Both the position numbers and the translations under genes were made by a program. This document shows positions 17,291-25,671 of a DNA stretch of 64,000 nt, one piece after another; within the stretch, counting starts at the first letter, position 1, and each line of letters begins with the position of its first letter. Below the pieces are notes generated by a model. That model searched no databases. It worked only from the letters and a program-made list of their open reading frames with translations, and was not told where the DNA came from. Source of the DNA: Caulobacter hibisci (lineage in GTDB: Bacteria > Pseudomonadota > Alphaproteobacteria > Caulobacterales > Caulobacteraceae); assembly GCF_016135805.1 (NCBI RefSeq), contig NZ_JADWOX010000022.1, positions 1 through 64,000 on the forward strand. The letters run 5' to 3'.

Positions 17291-18732
17291 GCACGAAGGA
17301 CGAAGCGCTCGCCCCCGCGCGAGACAGGGGCGGCTGGTCGCGGATCGCGGCCCTCGTCGCGGGTCCGGCGATGCTGGCTATCGCGCTCGTGGCGCCGGCT
17401 CCCTCGGGTCTTTCACCGGACGGCTGGCTGGTCATCGGCGTTCTGGCCTGGATGATCGTCTGGTGGTGCGGCGACGCGGTTCCTGCCGCGGTGACGGCCC
17501 TGCTGCCTTTCCTGGCGTTCCCCATGCTCGGGGTCGTCACGCCGGAGGCGGCCGCCAAGGCCCAGGCCTCGCCGATCATATTCCTGCTGCTCGGCGGTTC
17601 GGTCATGGCGTTGGCGGCGGTGAAGACCGGTCTGCATCTGCGACTGGCGCGGCTGGCGGTGGTGGTCGGCGGCGGCGGACCTCGGCGGCTTCTGCTCGCG
17701 GTGATGGCGGCCGCGGCCTTCGCCGGAATGTGGGTGGCCACGTCCATGGCGACGCTCTTCATGGTGGAGATCGGTGTCGCCATCGCGCTCGCCACGGCCG
17801 CCGCCAACGCGGACCGGGACGCCGACGCCAGGACCTTCTCCCGCGCGCTGATCATCGGCGTGGCCTACGCCGCCATGCTGGGCGGCTTCTCGACCTTCAG
17901 CGGCAATATCTTCAACGCCGTGGCCGCGGGCATGATCTCCCAGCAGACGGGCCAGCGCATCGGCGTCATCGACTGGTTCTCCTACGGGTTCCCCGTCGCG
18001 GTGCTGGGCGTGCCGACGGCCTGGGCGCTCATCGTCGCCGTGGGGTTTCGCTTCAGCGTGCGCCTGCCCGCCCGCGAGGACCTTCTGCGGACCTTGGACG
18101 CGCCGAAGGGATGGTCCTTTCCGCAGGTGGCGGTCGCCGCGATCATGGTCTGCGTCCTCGGCGCCTGGCTGACCATGCCCTCGCTCAAGAGCGTGCTTCC
18201 GGGCGTCTCAGACGCCGGCGTGGCGGTGCTTGGAGCCGGCCTGATGTTCCTGCTGCCGTCCGGCCGTGGCCGCCGCCTCCTATCGTGGGACGATGCGGCG
18301 CGCATACCCTGGGGCGTGCTGCTGATCGCGGGCGGCGCCCTGGCGATTGGCGCGGCCCTGACCAAGACGGGCGTCGATGTCTGGTTGACGGGGCCTCTGC
18401 GCCAGATCCACGACGTGCCGACCTGGATCGCCCTTCTGGCCCTGGTGGCGGGAGCGGCCTTGCTGACCGAACTGGTCAACAACATCGCCATGGCGACGAT
18501 CACGGTCCCGGCCGCGGTGGCCTTGGCGGCGGCGGTCGGCGCGGACCCGGCGCCCATGGCGATCGCGGCGGTGATCGCCAGCCTTGGCGGCTTCGTCGTC
18601 CCAGGGACGCCCGGCCTGGCCATCGCCGTCGGAACGCCGCCCGTGCGCGTACCGGATCTCGCCCGCGCCGGGCTTTGGATGCTGTTGTTGATGCCAGCGC
18701 TGATCGCGTTCGTCGCGATGGGACGGCTCTAA
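17287..18732 (+). CDS. SLC13/DASS-family anion:sodium symporter
   Basis: The protein has 481 residues with about 11-12 hydrophobic segments. The two family signatures are present: SxxGGFSTFSGNIFNAVAAG near residue 200 and TELVNNIAMATITVPAAVAL near 395, each an SNT-like re-entrant hairpin, here STF/SGN and NNI. The family moves dicarboxylates, citrate or sulfate with Na+. Its start overlaps the dioxygenase stop (ATGA), so expression is coupled. The very long forward frame that covers this gene and its neighbour in another phase is a composition artefact. Confidence 0.85.
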   Translation: MSTKDEALAPARDRGGWSRIAALVAGPAMLAIALVAPAPSGLSPDGWLVIGVLAWMIVWWCGDAVPAAVTALLPFLAFPMLGVVTPEAAAKAQASPIIFLLLGGSVMALAAVKTGLHLRLARLAVVVGGGGPRRLLLAVMAAAAFAGMWVATSMATLFMVEIGVAIALATAAANADRDADARTFSRALIIGVAYAAMLGGFSTFSGNIFNAVAAGMISQQTGQRIGVIDWFSYGFPVAVLGVPTAWALIVAVGFRFSVRLPAREDLLRTLDAPKGWSFPQVAVAAIMVCVLGAWLTMPSLKSVLPGVSDAGVAVLGAGLMFLLPSGRGRRLLSWDDAARIPWGVLLIAGGALAIGAALTKTGVDVWLTGPLRQIHDVPTWIALLALVAGAALLTELVNNIAMATITVPAAVALAAAVGADPAPMAIAAVIASLGGFVVPGTPGLAIAVGTPPVRVPDLARAGLWMLLLMPALIAFVAMGRL

Positions 18733-18767
18733 GGCGCGTCGCCTTCTCGCTCATCGCATGTCGGGGC

Positions 18768-20633
18768 CTAGCCGCTCAGCTGTCCAAGCGCCGCATACAG
18801 CTGGGCGACCTCGATGGGTTTGGCGACGTGGCCGTCCATGCCGGCGGCCAAGTAGTCGTCGATCTGGTGCGACAGGGCGTTGGCCGACAGGGCCAGGATC
18901 GGCGTGCGGGCGCGGCCGCGCTCGGCTTCCAGTGCGCGGATGCGGCGGGTCGCCTCGACGCCGTCCATCACCGGCATCTGGATGTCCATCAGGACCACGT
19001 CAAACGTCTCTGCCGACCAGGCCGCGATCGCCGCTGGACCGTCGGCGACCAGGACGAGCGCGACGCCCAGGGGCTCCAGCAGGGCTTTGAGGACCAGGCG
19101 ATTGGTGGCGTTGTCGTCGACGCCCAGCACCCGCAGGGCGCGCTCGGGCGCCGTGCGCTCGGACGGTTCGGCGACGGCTTCGAGCGCTTCGTCCCGGGTC
19201 AGGGGCAGAGTGACGACGAAGGTCGCGCCTTCGCCCAGCCGGCTCTCGACGCGGATGTCGCCCCGCATCAGCCGCGCCAGCTTCAGGCAGATCGACAGCC
19301 CAAGACCCGTGCCGCCATAGCGCCGGGACGTCGAGGCGTCGGCCTGCTGGAACGACTGGAACAGCCGCGCCTGCTGCTCGGGCGAGATGCCGACGCCGCT
19401 GTCGCTGACCCGCAGTTCGACGCCGTCGGCGGTGGGACGGAGGACGACGGACACCCGGCCATGGTCGGTGAACTTGACGGCGTTGGAGACGAGGTTGGAG
19501 AGGATCTGCTGGATGCGGGTGCTGTCGCCCAGCCAACGGCCCTCGACGCCGTCCAGGGCCAGCCGCAGCTCGACGTTCTTGGCCTCGGCGATCGGGGCGA
19601 AGATGGCCCGCACCCGCTCGGCCACGGCCGGCAGGTCGAAGGGCGCGGTCTCGATCTCCAGCTTGCCGGCCTCGATCTTGGAGACGTCGAGTATGTCGTT
19701 GAGGATCACCAGCAGGGCCTGGCCCGAGCCGCGGATGACGCCCAGCCGCTCTTCCTGGTCGGGGCTCAGCGCGTGCATCTGCATGGCCTGGACCATGCCC
19801 AGCACCCCGTTCAGCGGCGTGCGGATCTCGTGGCTCATATGGGCCAGGAACTGGCTCTTCTGGGCGTTGGCCGAGTCGGCGGCGTCGCGGGCCAGCTTCA
19901 GGTCGTCCAGCGCCTCATGCAGCGAGCGGTCGTTGGCCTTGAGCTCGTCGATCAGCGAATTGAAGGCGTCGGTCAGGCGGCCGACCTCGTCGTCGCTGCT
20001 GCGCCGCACGGGATCGCAGAACTCGCCGCTGTTGCGGACCTGGTCCATGGCCCGGGCCAGGCGCGAGACGGGGCGAATGATCACCCGCGCCAGCCACAGC
20101 CCGACCATGAAGGCCACGGCCGTGGCCAGGGCGAAGGCCAGGCTGGCCACCAGGGCGTAGCCGCGCAGCCACGCCCAAAGCTCGTCGAGGCCGCAGTCGA
20201 GCATCAGCCCGCCGACCCGCTCGCGCTCGACGCGGACCGGCACGCGAACCTCCAGGCGGCGTTCGCTGAGCCGCGCCCACGGGGCCTCGACGTCGCGCGC
20301 CCGGGCGTCCGGCGCGGCCTTGCCGACGCTGGCGAACGGCGCGCCCTGGGCGTCGAAAAGCACCGCGCCGCGCACGCTCTTCACCTGCTTGAGGGCCTGC
20401 AGGGTGGTCGCGGCCCCGGCCTTGTCGTCGAACACCAGGCTGGCCGACAGGTTGTCGGCCAGGACCAGGGCCAGGGTCGTACGCTGGTCGATCAGGCTGG
20501 CCTTCTCGTTGGCCCACTGCTGGACGACGAAGACCAGGAAGGCCGCCAGCAGCGCCACGACGGTGGTGGCCCAGGCCACGCTGGCGACCTTGGAGCGAAA
20601 CGACCAGCGGGCGGGCGACAGGGCCATGCTCAT
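18768..20633 (-). CDS. Hybrid histidine kinase with CHASE8-like periplasmic sensor
   Basis: The protein has 621 residues: TM1 (about 17-38), a periplasmic domain (40-155) with LIDQRTTLALVLADNLSASL and VKSVRGAVLFDAQGAPFASV, which reads as a CHASE8 domain, TM2 (159-183), HAMP (184-235), HisKA with H268 in FLAHMSHEIRTPLNG, HATPase_c (N-box N380/N384, DSGVG at 411, GGTGLGLSI), and a C-terminal receiver with D550 in VVLMDIQMP. CHASE8 is best known from YfiN/TpbB diguanylate cyclases, whose sensor is held off by periplasmic YfiR. Here a YfiR-like gene overlaps the start by 4 bp, implying the same control over a kinase instead. Confidence 0.88.
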   Translation of the reverse strand: MSMALSPARWSFRSKVASVAWATTVVALLAAFLVFVVQQWANEKASLIDQRTTLALVLADNLSASLVFDDKAGAATTLQALKQVKSVRGAVLFDAQGAPFASVGKAAPDARARDVEAPWARLSERRLEVRVPVRVERERVGGLMLDCGLDELWAWLRGYALVASLAFALATAVAFMVGLWLARVIIRPVSRLARAMDQVRNSGEFCDPVRRSSDDEVGRLTDAFNSLIDELKANDRSLHEALDDLKLARDAADSANAQKSQFLAHMSHEIRTPLNGVLGMVQAMQMHALSPDQEERLGVIRGSGQALLVILNDILDVSKIEAGKLEIETAPFDLPAVAERVRAIFAPIAEAKNVELRLALDGVEGRWLGDSTRIQQILSNLVSNAVKFTDHGRVSVVLRPTADGVELRVSDSGVGISPEQQARLFQSFQQADASTSRRYGGTGLGLSICLKLARLMRGDIRVESRLGEGATFVVTLPLTRDEALEAVAEPSERTAPERALRVLGVDDNATNRLVLKALLEPLGVALVLVADGPAAIAAWSAETFDVVLMDIQMPVMDGVEATRRIRALEAERGRARTPILALSANALSHQIDDYLAAGMDGHVAKPIEVAQLYAALGQLSG

Positions 20634-21130
20634 CGCACCTTCACCGCCAGGCGCAGCAGCTGGGCGCTGAGGGTCGCCCCCGCCCGCCGGGCCACGCCGT
20701 TGTTGATCTCGAACCGCGTCTGGCGGCCGATGGTGATCAGCCGCACCGCCCCCTGGTCGGCGAAATCCTTGCTTTCCCCGATGGTCAGGGCGCCCTGGTC
20801 GGCCAGGGCTTCGAGGGCGGCCGGGGTGGCGTGGCGCGACGAGACGAAGGCCAGGTTGCAGCCGGCCGCGAACGGCCAGCCAGAGCGGCGCACCACCAGC
20901 TTGCCCGCGCCGCTGGGCTTGCCTTCCAGCCGGTCGAGGGCCGGGGCCAGCGGGTCGTCGTCCTCGATGCAGACGACGAGGTCGCCATCGTCCTGGCGAC
21001 GGCCCGGGGGAAAGGTCGCAAACCGGCCGATGTTATAGACGATGGCCGCCTTGAAGGCGGCGTCGTCCGCCGTCATGGCGGGCGGCGCGACAGCCACGGC
21101 GGCCGCGAACAGGGGGACGACCAGGCTCAT
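20630..21130 (-). CDS. YfiR-family (DUF4154) periplasmic protein
   Basis: The protein has 166 residues. An N-terminal hydrophobic signal (SLVVPLFAAAVAVAPPAMTA) is followed by AFKAAIVYNIGRFATFPPGR, DGDLVVCIEDDDPLAPALDR, CNLAFVSSRH, GALTIGESKDFADQGAVRLI and FEINNGVARRAG...LSAQLLRLA, the ordered motifs of the YfiR family. YfiR binds the periplasmic part of YfiN and represses it. This copy overlaps the TonB receptor stop (21127-21130) and the kinase start (20630-20633) by 4 bp each, a strict coupling that supports one signalling unit. Confidence 0.85.
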   Translation of the reverse strand: MSLVVPLFAAAVAVAPPAMTADDAAFKAAIVYNIGRFATFPPGRRQDDGDLVVCIEDDDPLAPALDRLEGKPSGAGKLVVRRSGWPFAAGCNLAFVSSRHATPAALEALADQGALTIGESKDFADQGAVRLITIGRQTRFEINNGVARRAGATLSAQLLRLAVKVR

Positions 21131-23025
21131 CGGCGCCAGGCCAGCTTGACGCCGACGGTGCGGGCGACGGGGGCGCCGGTCGCGCCGAACAGCGAGCCGT
21201 TCATCTCGATCCGGCGCGGCTCCAGCAGGTTGCGGCCGAACAGCTGCAGTTGCAGGTGGTCGCCGGCCCGCCAGGACAGCTGGACGTCCAGGTCGTCATA
21301 GCCGGGGGTGGCGCCGTCGGCGAAGGGCCCGACGCGGCGCAGCCAGGCGTCGAGCTCCAGGTCGTCGGACAGATCGTACCAGGAGCGCAGAGACAGCTGG
21401 TAGTCGGGCGAGGCGGCCAGGTCGTAGATCCGCACGCCGTCCCGCAGGCCGTCGCGATTGCGCAGCCTTTGCCAGGAGGCGGCGGCCTTCAGGGTCCAGC
21501 GCGCGGCCGGCTTGGCCTCAAGCGCGGCCTCCAGGCCGGTGTCGACGGCGCGGCCGGCGTTGAACGGCGCGCTGGCCTGGTCGCCGGCGCCCACCAGGTC
21601 TCTCCAGACCACCAGGCCGTCATAGCGGTTGTGGAAGGCGGCCAAGTCGAACCGAACCCCGCCGGGCAACATGCCACGCCAGCCCAACTCGTAGGCGTCG
21701 AGGGTCTCGGCGTCCAAGGTGGGGCGGGAGGCGTCGCTCTCGACGAAGCCGTCGGGGGGCGTGGGCCCGCCGTCGGCTTCCAGGCGGGACGGCGTGCGGG
21801 TGGCGCGGGAAACGGAGGTCCAGACCGAGCCGCCGGGCACGCGCAGCCAGGCCCGCGCCGTCGGCTGCACCTCGACGCCAGTATACTGGTTGTGTTCGAC
21901 CTTGACGCCGAGGGTCACCCGCAGCCGGTCGTCCAGCAAGGCGACCTCGTCCTGCACGAAGGCCCCGAACCAGCGGTCGGTGCGCTCGCGCGGCCGGATA
22001 CGCACGACCGGCCCGTCCTCGACCTCGTCGTGGGTCAGCCGCGCGTCGCCGCCCCAGACCAGCTGATGCACGCCGCCCAGCCGCTGGTGACGCGAGAAAT
22101 CCAGGTCGAACTGGTCGCGCTTGAAGCTGATCAGCTCGCGCCGGTCGACATGGTCCCAGTAGGCCTGGAGGGCGAAGCCCTTGTCGCCGTCGTCGGCCGC
22201 CAGGCGCGCCAGCAGGTTGCCGCCCTTGAACCGGCCGTAGTCCTCGCGCAGGGCGTCGGAAGTGTTGATCTCGTTCCAGCGGCCGCTCTGCAGGTCGCCC
22301 TGCACGGTCAGGGCGGCGTTGCGGAAGACGTCCTGGTCGTAGCGGAAGCCGCCCTGGGCGGCGCGGGCGCGGCTGTCGCCCTCGCCCAGGTCGCGGGCGG
22401 TCAGGTACAGGCGCACGGCGCCTTGGCCCAGGGGGGCGCCGAACTGCAGGTCGGTCGTTGTCTGGCCGAGGGTGTCGGCGGTGACGCTGGCCCGCGCGCC
22501 CAGGCTGTCGACGGCGTGGCGGGTGATGATGTTGATGACGCCGTTGACCGCGTTGGCGCCCCACAGGCTGGCGCCGGGACCGCGGATGATCTCGATGCGC
22601 TCGATGTCCTCCAGCGGCGCCAGTTGCTGGCCCCACAGCACGCCGGAGATGGTCGACAGATAGATCGCCCGGCCGTCGACCAGCACCATCAGCTTGTTGG
22701 CGTAGCGGCCGTTGAAGCCGCGCACCGAGACGGCGACGGAGTCGCCCGACAGGTTGGCGACCTCAAGGCCCGGCGCCATGCGCAGCGCCTCGGGAATGGT
22801 CTGGGCGCCGGAGCGGCGGATGTCTTCCTTGGTGATGACGAAGACGGCGGCGGGGGCGGTGTCGACCGTCTGCGGCCGCTTGGCGACCGAGGCCACCTCG
22901 GAGGTCAGCAGGTCCTCAAGGCTGAGGTCGGTAAGATCCTGCGCCCCGGTGGTCTGGGCATGCCCGGCCGCGGGCGCGCACAGCAGCGCGGCGGCGGCGA
23001 GGAGGGCGAGCGGGGCGGCGGTCAT
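21127..23025 (-). CDS. TonB-dependent outer-membrane receptor
   Basis: The protein has 632 residues with a signal peptide (ending AGHAQ). A plug domain spans about 45-160: DLSLEDLLTSEVASVAKRPQ, IPEALRMAPGLEVANLSGDS, RIEIIRGPGASLWGANAVNG with VINIITR. A 22-strand barrel follows and ends in aromatic-rich strands (TVGVKLAWRR). These receptors move siderophores, vitamins or oligosaccharides using TonB energy; the ligand is unknown. The barrel is short, typical of simple or Caulobacter-style receptors. It heads the operon with the YfiR-like gene and the CHASE8 kinase, which could report ligand uptake or receptor occupancy. Confidence 0.9.
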   Translation of the reverse strand: MTAAPLALLAAAALLCAPAAGHAQTTGAQDLTDLSLEDLLTSEVASVAKRPQTVDTAPAAVFVITKEDIRRSGAQTIPEALRMAPGLEVANLSGDSVAVSVRGFNGRYANKLMVLVDGRAIYLSTISGVLWGQQLAPLEDIERIEIIRGPGASLWGANAVNGVINIITRHAVDSLGARASVTADTLGQTTTDLQFGAPLGQGAVRLYLTARDLGEGDSRARAAQGGFRYDQDVFRNAALTVQGDLQSGRWNEINTSDALREDYGRFKGGNLLARLAADDGDKGFALQAYWDHVDRRELISFKRDQFDLDFSRHQRLGGVHQLVWGGDARLTHDEVEDGPVVRIRPRERTDRWFGAFVQDEVALLDDRLRVTLGVKVEHNQYTGVEVQPTARAWLRVPGGSVWTSVSRATRTPSRLEADGGPTPPDGFVESDASRPTLDAETLDAYELGWRGMLPGGVRFDLAAFHNRYDGLVVWRDLVGAGDQASAPFNAGRAVDTGLEAALEAKPAARWTLKAAASWQRLRNRDGLRDGVRIYDLAASPDYQLSLRSWYDLSDDLELDAWLRRVGPFADGATPGYDDLDVQLSWRAGDHLQLQLFGRNLLEPRRIEMNGSLFGATGAPVARTVGVKLAWRR

Positions 23026-23150
23026 CGGCCAACCTGTCGTCCCGTCCGGCGGAAAAATCCATTACCGCCAGCGCTCTACGACCATATGCCGCACGGGCGC
23101 GGACCGCCCTGACCCAAAGGCCGATCGATCTCGAGACTCGGTGCGTGGTC

Positions 23151-23234
23151 CTCGTCCTTCGACAAGCTCAGGATGAGGACCAATTCAGGCTCGGCGTCAG
23201 AAAAACCTCATCCTGAGCCTGTCGAAGGACGAGG
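23151..23234. repeat. REP-like inverted repeat (family 1, copy 1)
   Basis: Arms CTCGTCCTTCGACAAGCTCA/GGATGAGG (23151-23178) and the near-perfect complement at 23206-23234. The same palindrome recurs at 28961 and 62773. It sits between the divergent-end of the TonB operon and the flavin reductase 3' end. Confidence 0.85.
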
Positions 23235-23263
23235 TTTTCGTCTCGGACCCCAAAGGCTCACCC

Positions 23264-23914
23264 TCAGACCAAGGGCGGGATGTCGGCCTTGGTCGGGCGC
23301 AGCAGTTCGAACATCGCCGCCGGTTCGACGGCGATGTAGTCGCCGCGCCCGCCCCAGCGCAGGATCGGCTCGCCGGCCGGGGCGTCGTAGACGCCGTCCG
23401 CCCGGATCAGCCGCCGGTCGATGTGCACGGCGACGACCTCGCCGAAGGTCATCCAGGTCTCGACCTCGTCGCCGGCAGCGGTGGTCAGCTTGAACGACTG
23501 GGTCAGGCGGCACTCGAAGTTCACCGGGCTTTCCAGCACACGCGGGGCGGCGATCAGGCTGCTCGCGACCGGGGTCAGGCCGGCCAGGTCGAACTCGTCC
23601 TGGCCCGGAGCGGCGGGGGCCGAGGTGACGTTCATCGCCGCGGCCAGGTCGCGGGTGGCCAGGTTCCAGCAGAACACGCCGGTGGCCTGGATGTTGGCGA
23701 CGGTGTCCTTCCAGCCGGTGCTGGCGAAGCCGACGATCGGCGGAGTGTAGTTGAAGGCGTTGAAGAAGCTGTAGGGCGCCAGGTTGCGGCGGCCCTCGGC
23801 GTCGACGGTCGAGATCCAGCCGATCGGGCGCGGACCGACGATGGCGTTGAACGGATCGTGGGCCAGGCCGTGGCCGTCGCGGGGCAGGTACTGGTGGGCG
23901 TCGGCGGCGGCCAT
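23264..23914 (-). CDS. Flavin reductase-like FMN-binding protein
   Basis: The start is set at the ATG at 23914 (MAAADAHQYLPRDGHGLAHD), 216 residues; the longer frame runs through repeat DNA. The split-barrel flavoprotein core is clear: FNAIVGPRPIGWISTVDAEG, NLAPYSFFNAFNYTPPIVGF, KDTVANIQATGVFCWNLATR and ESPVNFECRL. Members reduce flavin with NAD(P)H or act as FMN-binding proteins of unknown reaction. It lies on the same strand downstream of the RND operon, separated by a repeat, so co-transcription is uncertain. Confidence 0.85.
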   Translation of the reverse strand: MAAADAHQYLPRDGHGLAHDPFNAIVGPRPIGWISTVDAEGRRNLAPYSFFNAFNYTPPIVGFASTGWKDTVANIQATGVFCWNLATRDLAAAMNVTSAPAAPGQDEFDLAGLTPVASSLIAAPRVLESPVNFECRLTQSFKLTTAAGDEVETWMTFGEVVAVHIDRRLIRADGVYDAPAGEPILRWGGRGDYIAVEPAAMFELLRPTKADIPPLV

Positions 23915-23973
23915 GCGGGGGCTCCTGGGTGGAGCTGTGCAGGTAGGGACGGGGGAGAGGATCGGCAACGGGA

Positions 23974-24104
23974 TGCTCCCCCTGAAGGGGGAGCTGTCGC
24001 GGAGCGACTGAGGGGGAATAGGCAAGCTGAGCCAGCGGTGGTCTCTACCTCAGCAGGAACTTCCCCCTCCGACCCTCCGGGCCACCTCCCCCTTCAGGGG
24101 GAGG
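23974..24104. repeat. Composite inverted repeat (family 2, copy 1)
   Basis: CTCCCCCTGAAGGGGGAG followed by CTGTCGCGGAGCGACTGAGG is mirrored by TTCCCCCTCCGACCCTCCGG...CACCTCCCCCTTCAGGGGGA. A second copy with the same architecture is at 48506-48622. Both lie between a gene end and the next gene. Confidence 0.8.
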
Positions 24105-24112
24105 ATCTTGGG

Positions 24113-25507
24113 TTACGACCACCCCCCACCCAGCGCCTTGTAGATCGCGACCACATCCGTGTTCACGCCCGTCTCGGCCACGGTCAGCGCATCCTCCGCC
24201 CCCAGCAGCGTCCGTTCGGCGTCGAGCAACACGAGGAAGTCGATGCCGCCTTCCTTGTACTGGATCCGCGCCAGCTCGGCGGCGCGGCGGGAGGCGGCGG
24301 CTTGGTCGGTGAGGCTGGCCAGGCGCGCCTGGCGCTGGCGGTAGGAGACCAGGGCCGTCTCCAGGTCCTCGATCGCCGTCAGCACCGCCTTGTCGTAGGC
24401 CGCCAGGGCCGCGTCGTTGCGGGCTTCCGCCGCCTTCAGCCGCGCATGGGCGCCGCCGAGGTCGAGGGCCGGCCAGCTGACCGAGGGGGCGACAGACCAG
24501 GCCTGGCTGGCGCTGTTTCCGAAGCCCGAGGCGCTGCCGGTCAGGAAACCGACGAAACCGCTGACCCGCACGCGCGGGAAGAGGTCGGCGGTGGCCACCC
24601 CGACCTTGGCGGTCTGGGCCGCCAGCCGCCGCTCGGCCGCCTGTACGTCGGGGCGGCGGCGCAGGAACTGCGAGGCGTCGCCGATCGGCAGGGCGGTGAC
24701 CAGCGGGGCCGGGTCCTGGGCGCGCGGCTTCAGCTGGGCGTTGAGCGTGCCGGGCCGCTGGCCGGTCAGGACGGCGAGGCGATAGTTGGCGCGGGTCTCG
24801 GCGGTGACCAGTTCGGGGATCACGCTTTCGGTGGCCTTGAGGCGAGCCTCGGCGCTGGCGACGTCGATTGCCCCGCCGGCCCCGGCCTCGAACCGCACGC
24901 GGGTGAGGCGCAGGGTCTCGCGCTGGGTTTCCAGGTTGCGGCGGGCGACGGCCAGCCGCGCCTGGGCGCCGCGCAGTTCCAGGTAATTTCGAGCGACTTC
25001 GGCGGCGACGGTGACCTGTGCGTCGCGCAGGTCGGCCTGGGCCGCCCCGGCCTCGGCGCTGGCGGCCTGGACGCCCCGGCGCACGCGGCCGAACAGGTCC
25101 AGCTCCCAGGCGGCGTCGAAGCCGGCCTGGTAGGTGTCGCCATAGACGCGCTGGCCGTTCGAGGTCGGCTGCTGCTGGTCGGCGGCGGCGTAGGTCCCGG
25201 TGGCGGTGACGCGCGGGGCGGCGTCGAGGCGGGCGTCCTTGAACAGGGCGCGGGCCTCGTCGACCCGGGCCACGGCGATCTCGAGGTCGAGATTGGTCGA
25301 CAGGGCCTGGGTGACCAGGGCGTCCAGCGTCGGATCGCCGAACGCCTTCCACCAGTCGGCCTCGGGCGCGGCGGTGGAGACGACGGCGGGGGCGGCGTTC
25401 TGCAAGGCGACCGGCGCGAGGGCGGGCGCCTTGTAGGTCGGGCCGACGGCGCAGGCGGTCGCCAGCAGCGAGGCGCCGGCGATGAGTGAGGCTTTCAGGA
25501 AGGTCAT
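24113..25507 (-). CDS. RND efflux outer-membrane factor (NodT/OprM-type lipoprotein)
   Basis: The start is the ATG at 25507 (MTFLKASLIAGASLLATACA), 464 residues, with a lipobox (LATAC) for acylation. The body has the two OEP halves with long helices and beta-strands: WWKAFGDPTLDALVTQALST, NLDLEIAVARVDEARALFKD, AAWELDLFGRVRRGVQAASA, RNYLELRGAQ, then FLRRRPDVQAAERRLAAQTA and YRQRQARLASLTDQ. It forms the trimeric outer-membrane channel for the RND pump encoded just upstream (164 bp away, with a repeat between). Confidence 0.92.
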   Translation of the reverse strand: MTFLKASLIAGASLLATACAVGPTYKAPALAPVALQNAAPAVVSTAAPEADWWKAFGDPTLDALVTQALSTNLDLEIAVARVDEARALFKDARLDAAPRVTATGTYAAADQQQPTSNGQRVYGDTYQAGFDAAWELDLFGRVRRGVQAASAEAGAAQADLRDAQVTVAAEVARNYLELRGAQARLAVARRNLETQRETLRLTRVRFEAGAGGAIDVASAEARLKATESVIPELVTAETRANYRLAVLTGQRPGTLNAQLKPRAQDPAPLVTALPIGDASQFLRRRPDVQAAERRLAAQTAKVGVATADLFPRVRVSGFVGFLTGSASGFGNSASQAWSVAPSVSWPALDLGGAHARLKAAEARNDAALAAYDKAVLTAIEDLETALVSYRQRQARLASLTDQAAASRRAAELARIQYKEGGIDFLVLLDAERTLLGAEDALTVAETGVNTDVVAIYKALGGGWS

Positions 25508-25525
25508 GGGAAACCTCGAAGGTCT

Positions 25526-25659
25526 CCCTTCCCCCTTTGATGGGGGAAGGGTCGGGGATGGGGGTGACAGAGGGTCAGGATGGGGAGAGGCCGGCGTGAC
25601 ATCCGCCGCCGCATTCACCCCCACCCCTGGCCCCTCCCCCATCGAGGGGGAGGGGAAGA
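25526..25659. repeat. Inverted repeat between OMF and RND genes
   Basis: CCTTCCCCCTTTGATGGGGG ... complement CCCTCCCCCATCGAGGGGGA at the other end; arms separated by about 90 bp of G/C-rich spacer. A half-copy (CCCCCTCCCCCTTGATGGGG) is at 28911-28935, between the pump and adaptor genes. Confidence 0.75.
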
Positions 25660-25671
25660 GATGCTGGGTCA

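Noticed and set aside
17214..21038. 1274-codon forward open frame across the SLC13 gene and the hybrid kinase
   Set aside because: Arg/Gly/Ala/Pro-rich translation with no domains, antisense or out of phase to well-supported genes; a product of high GC.
23151..24104. CRISPR-like array
   Set aside because: Repeats are isolated palindromes with no regular spacers and no cas genes.
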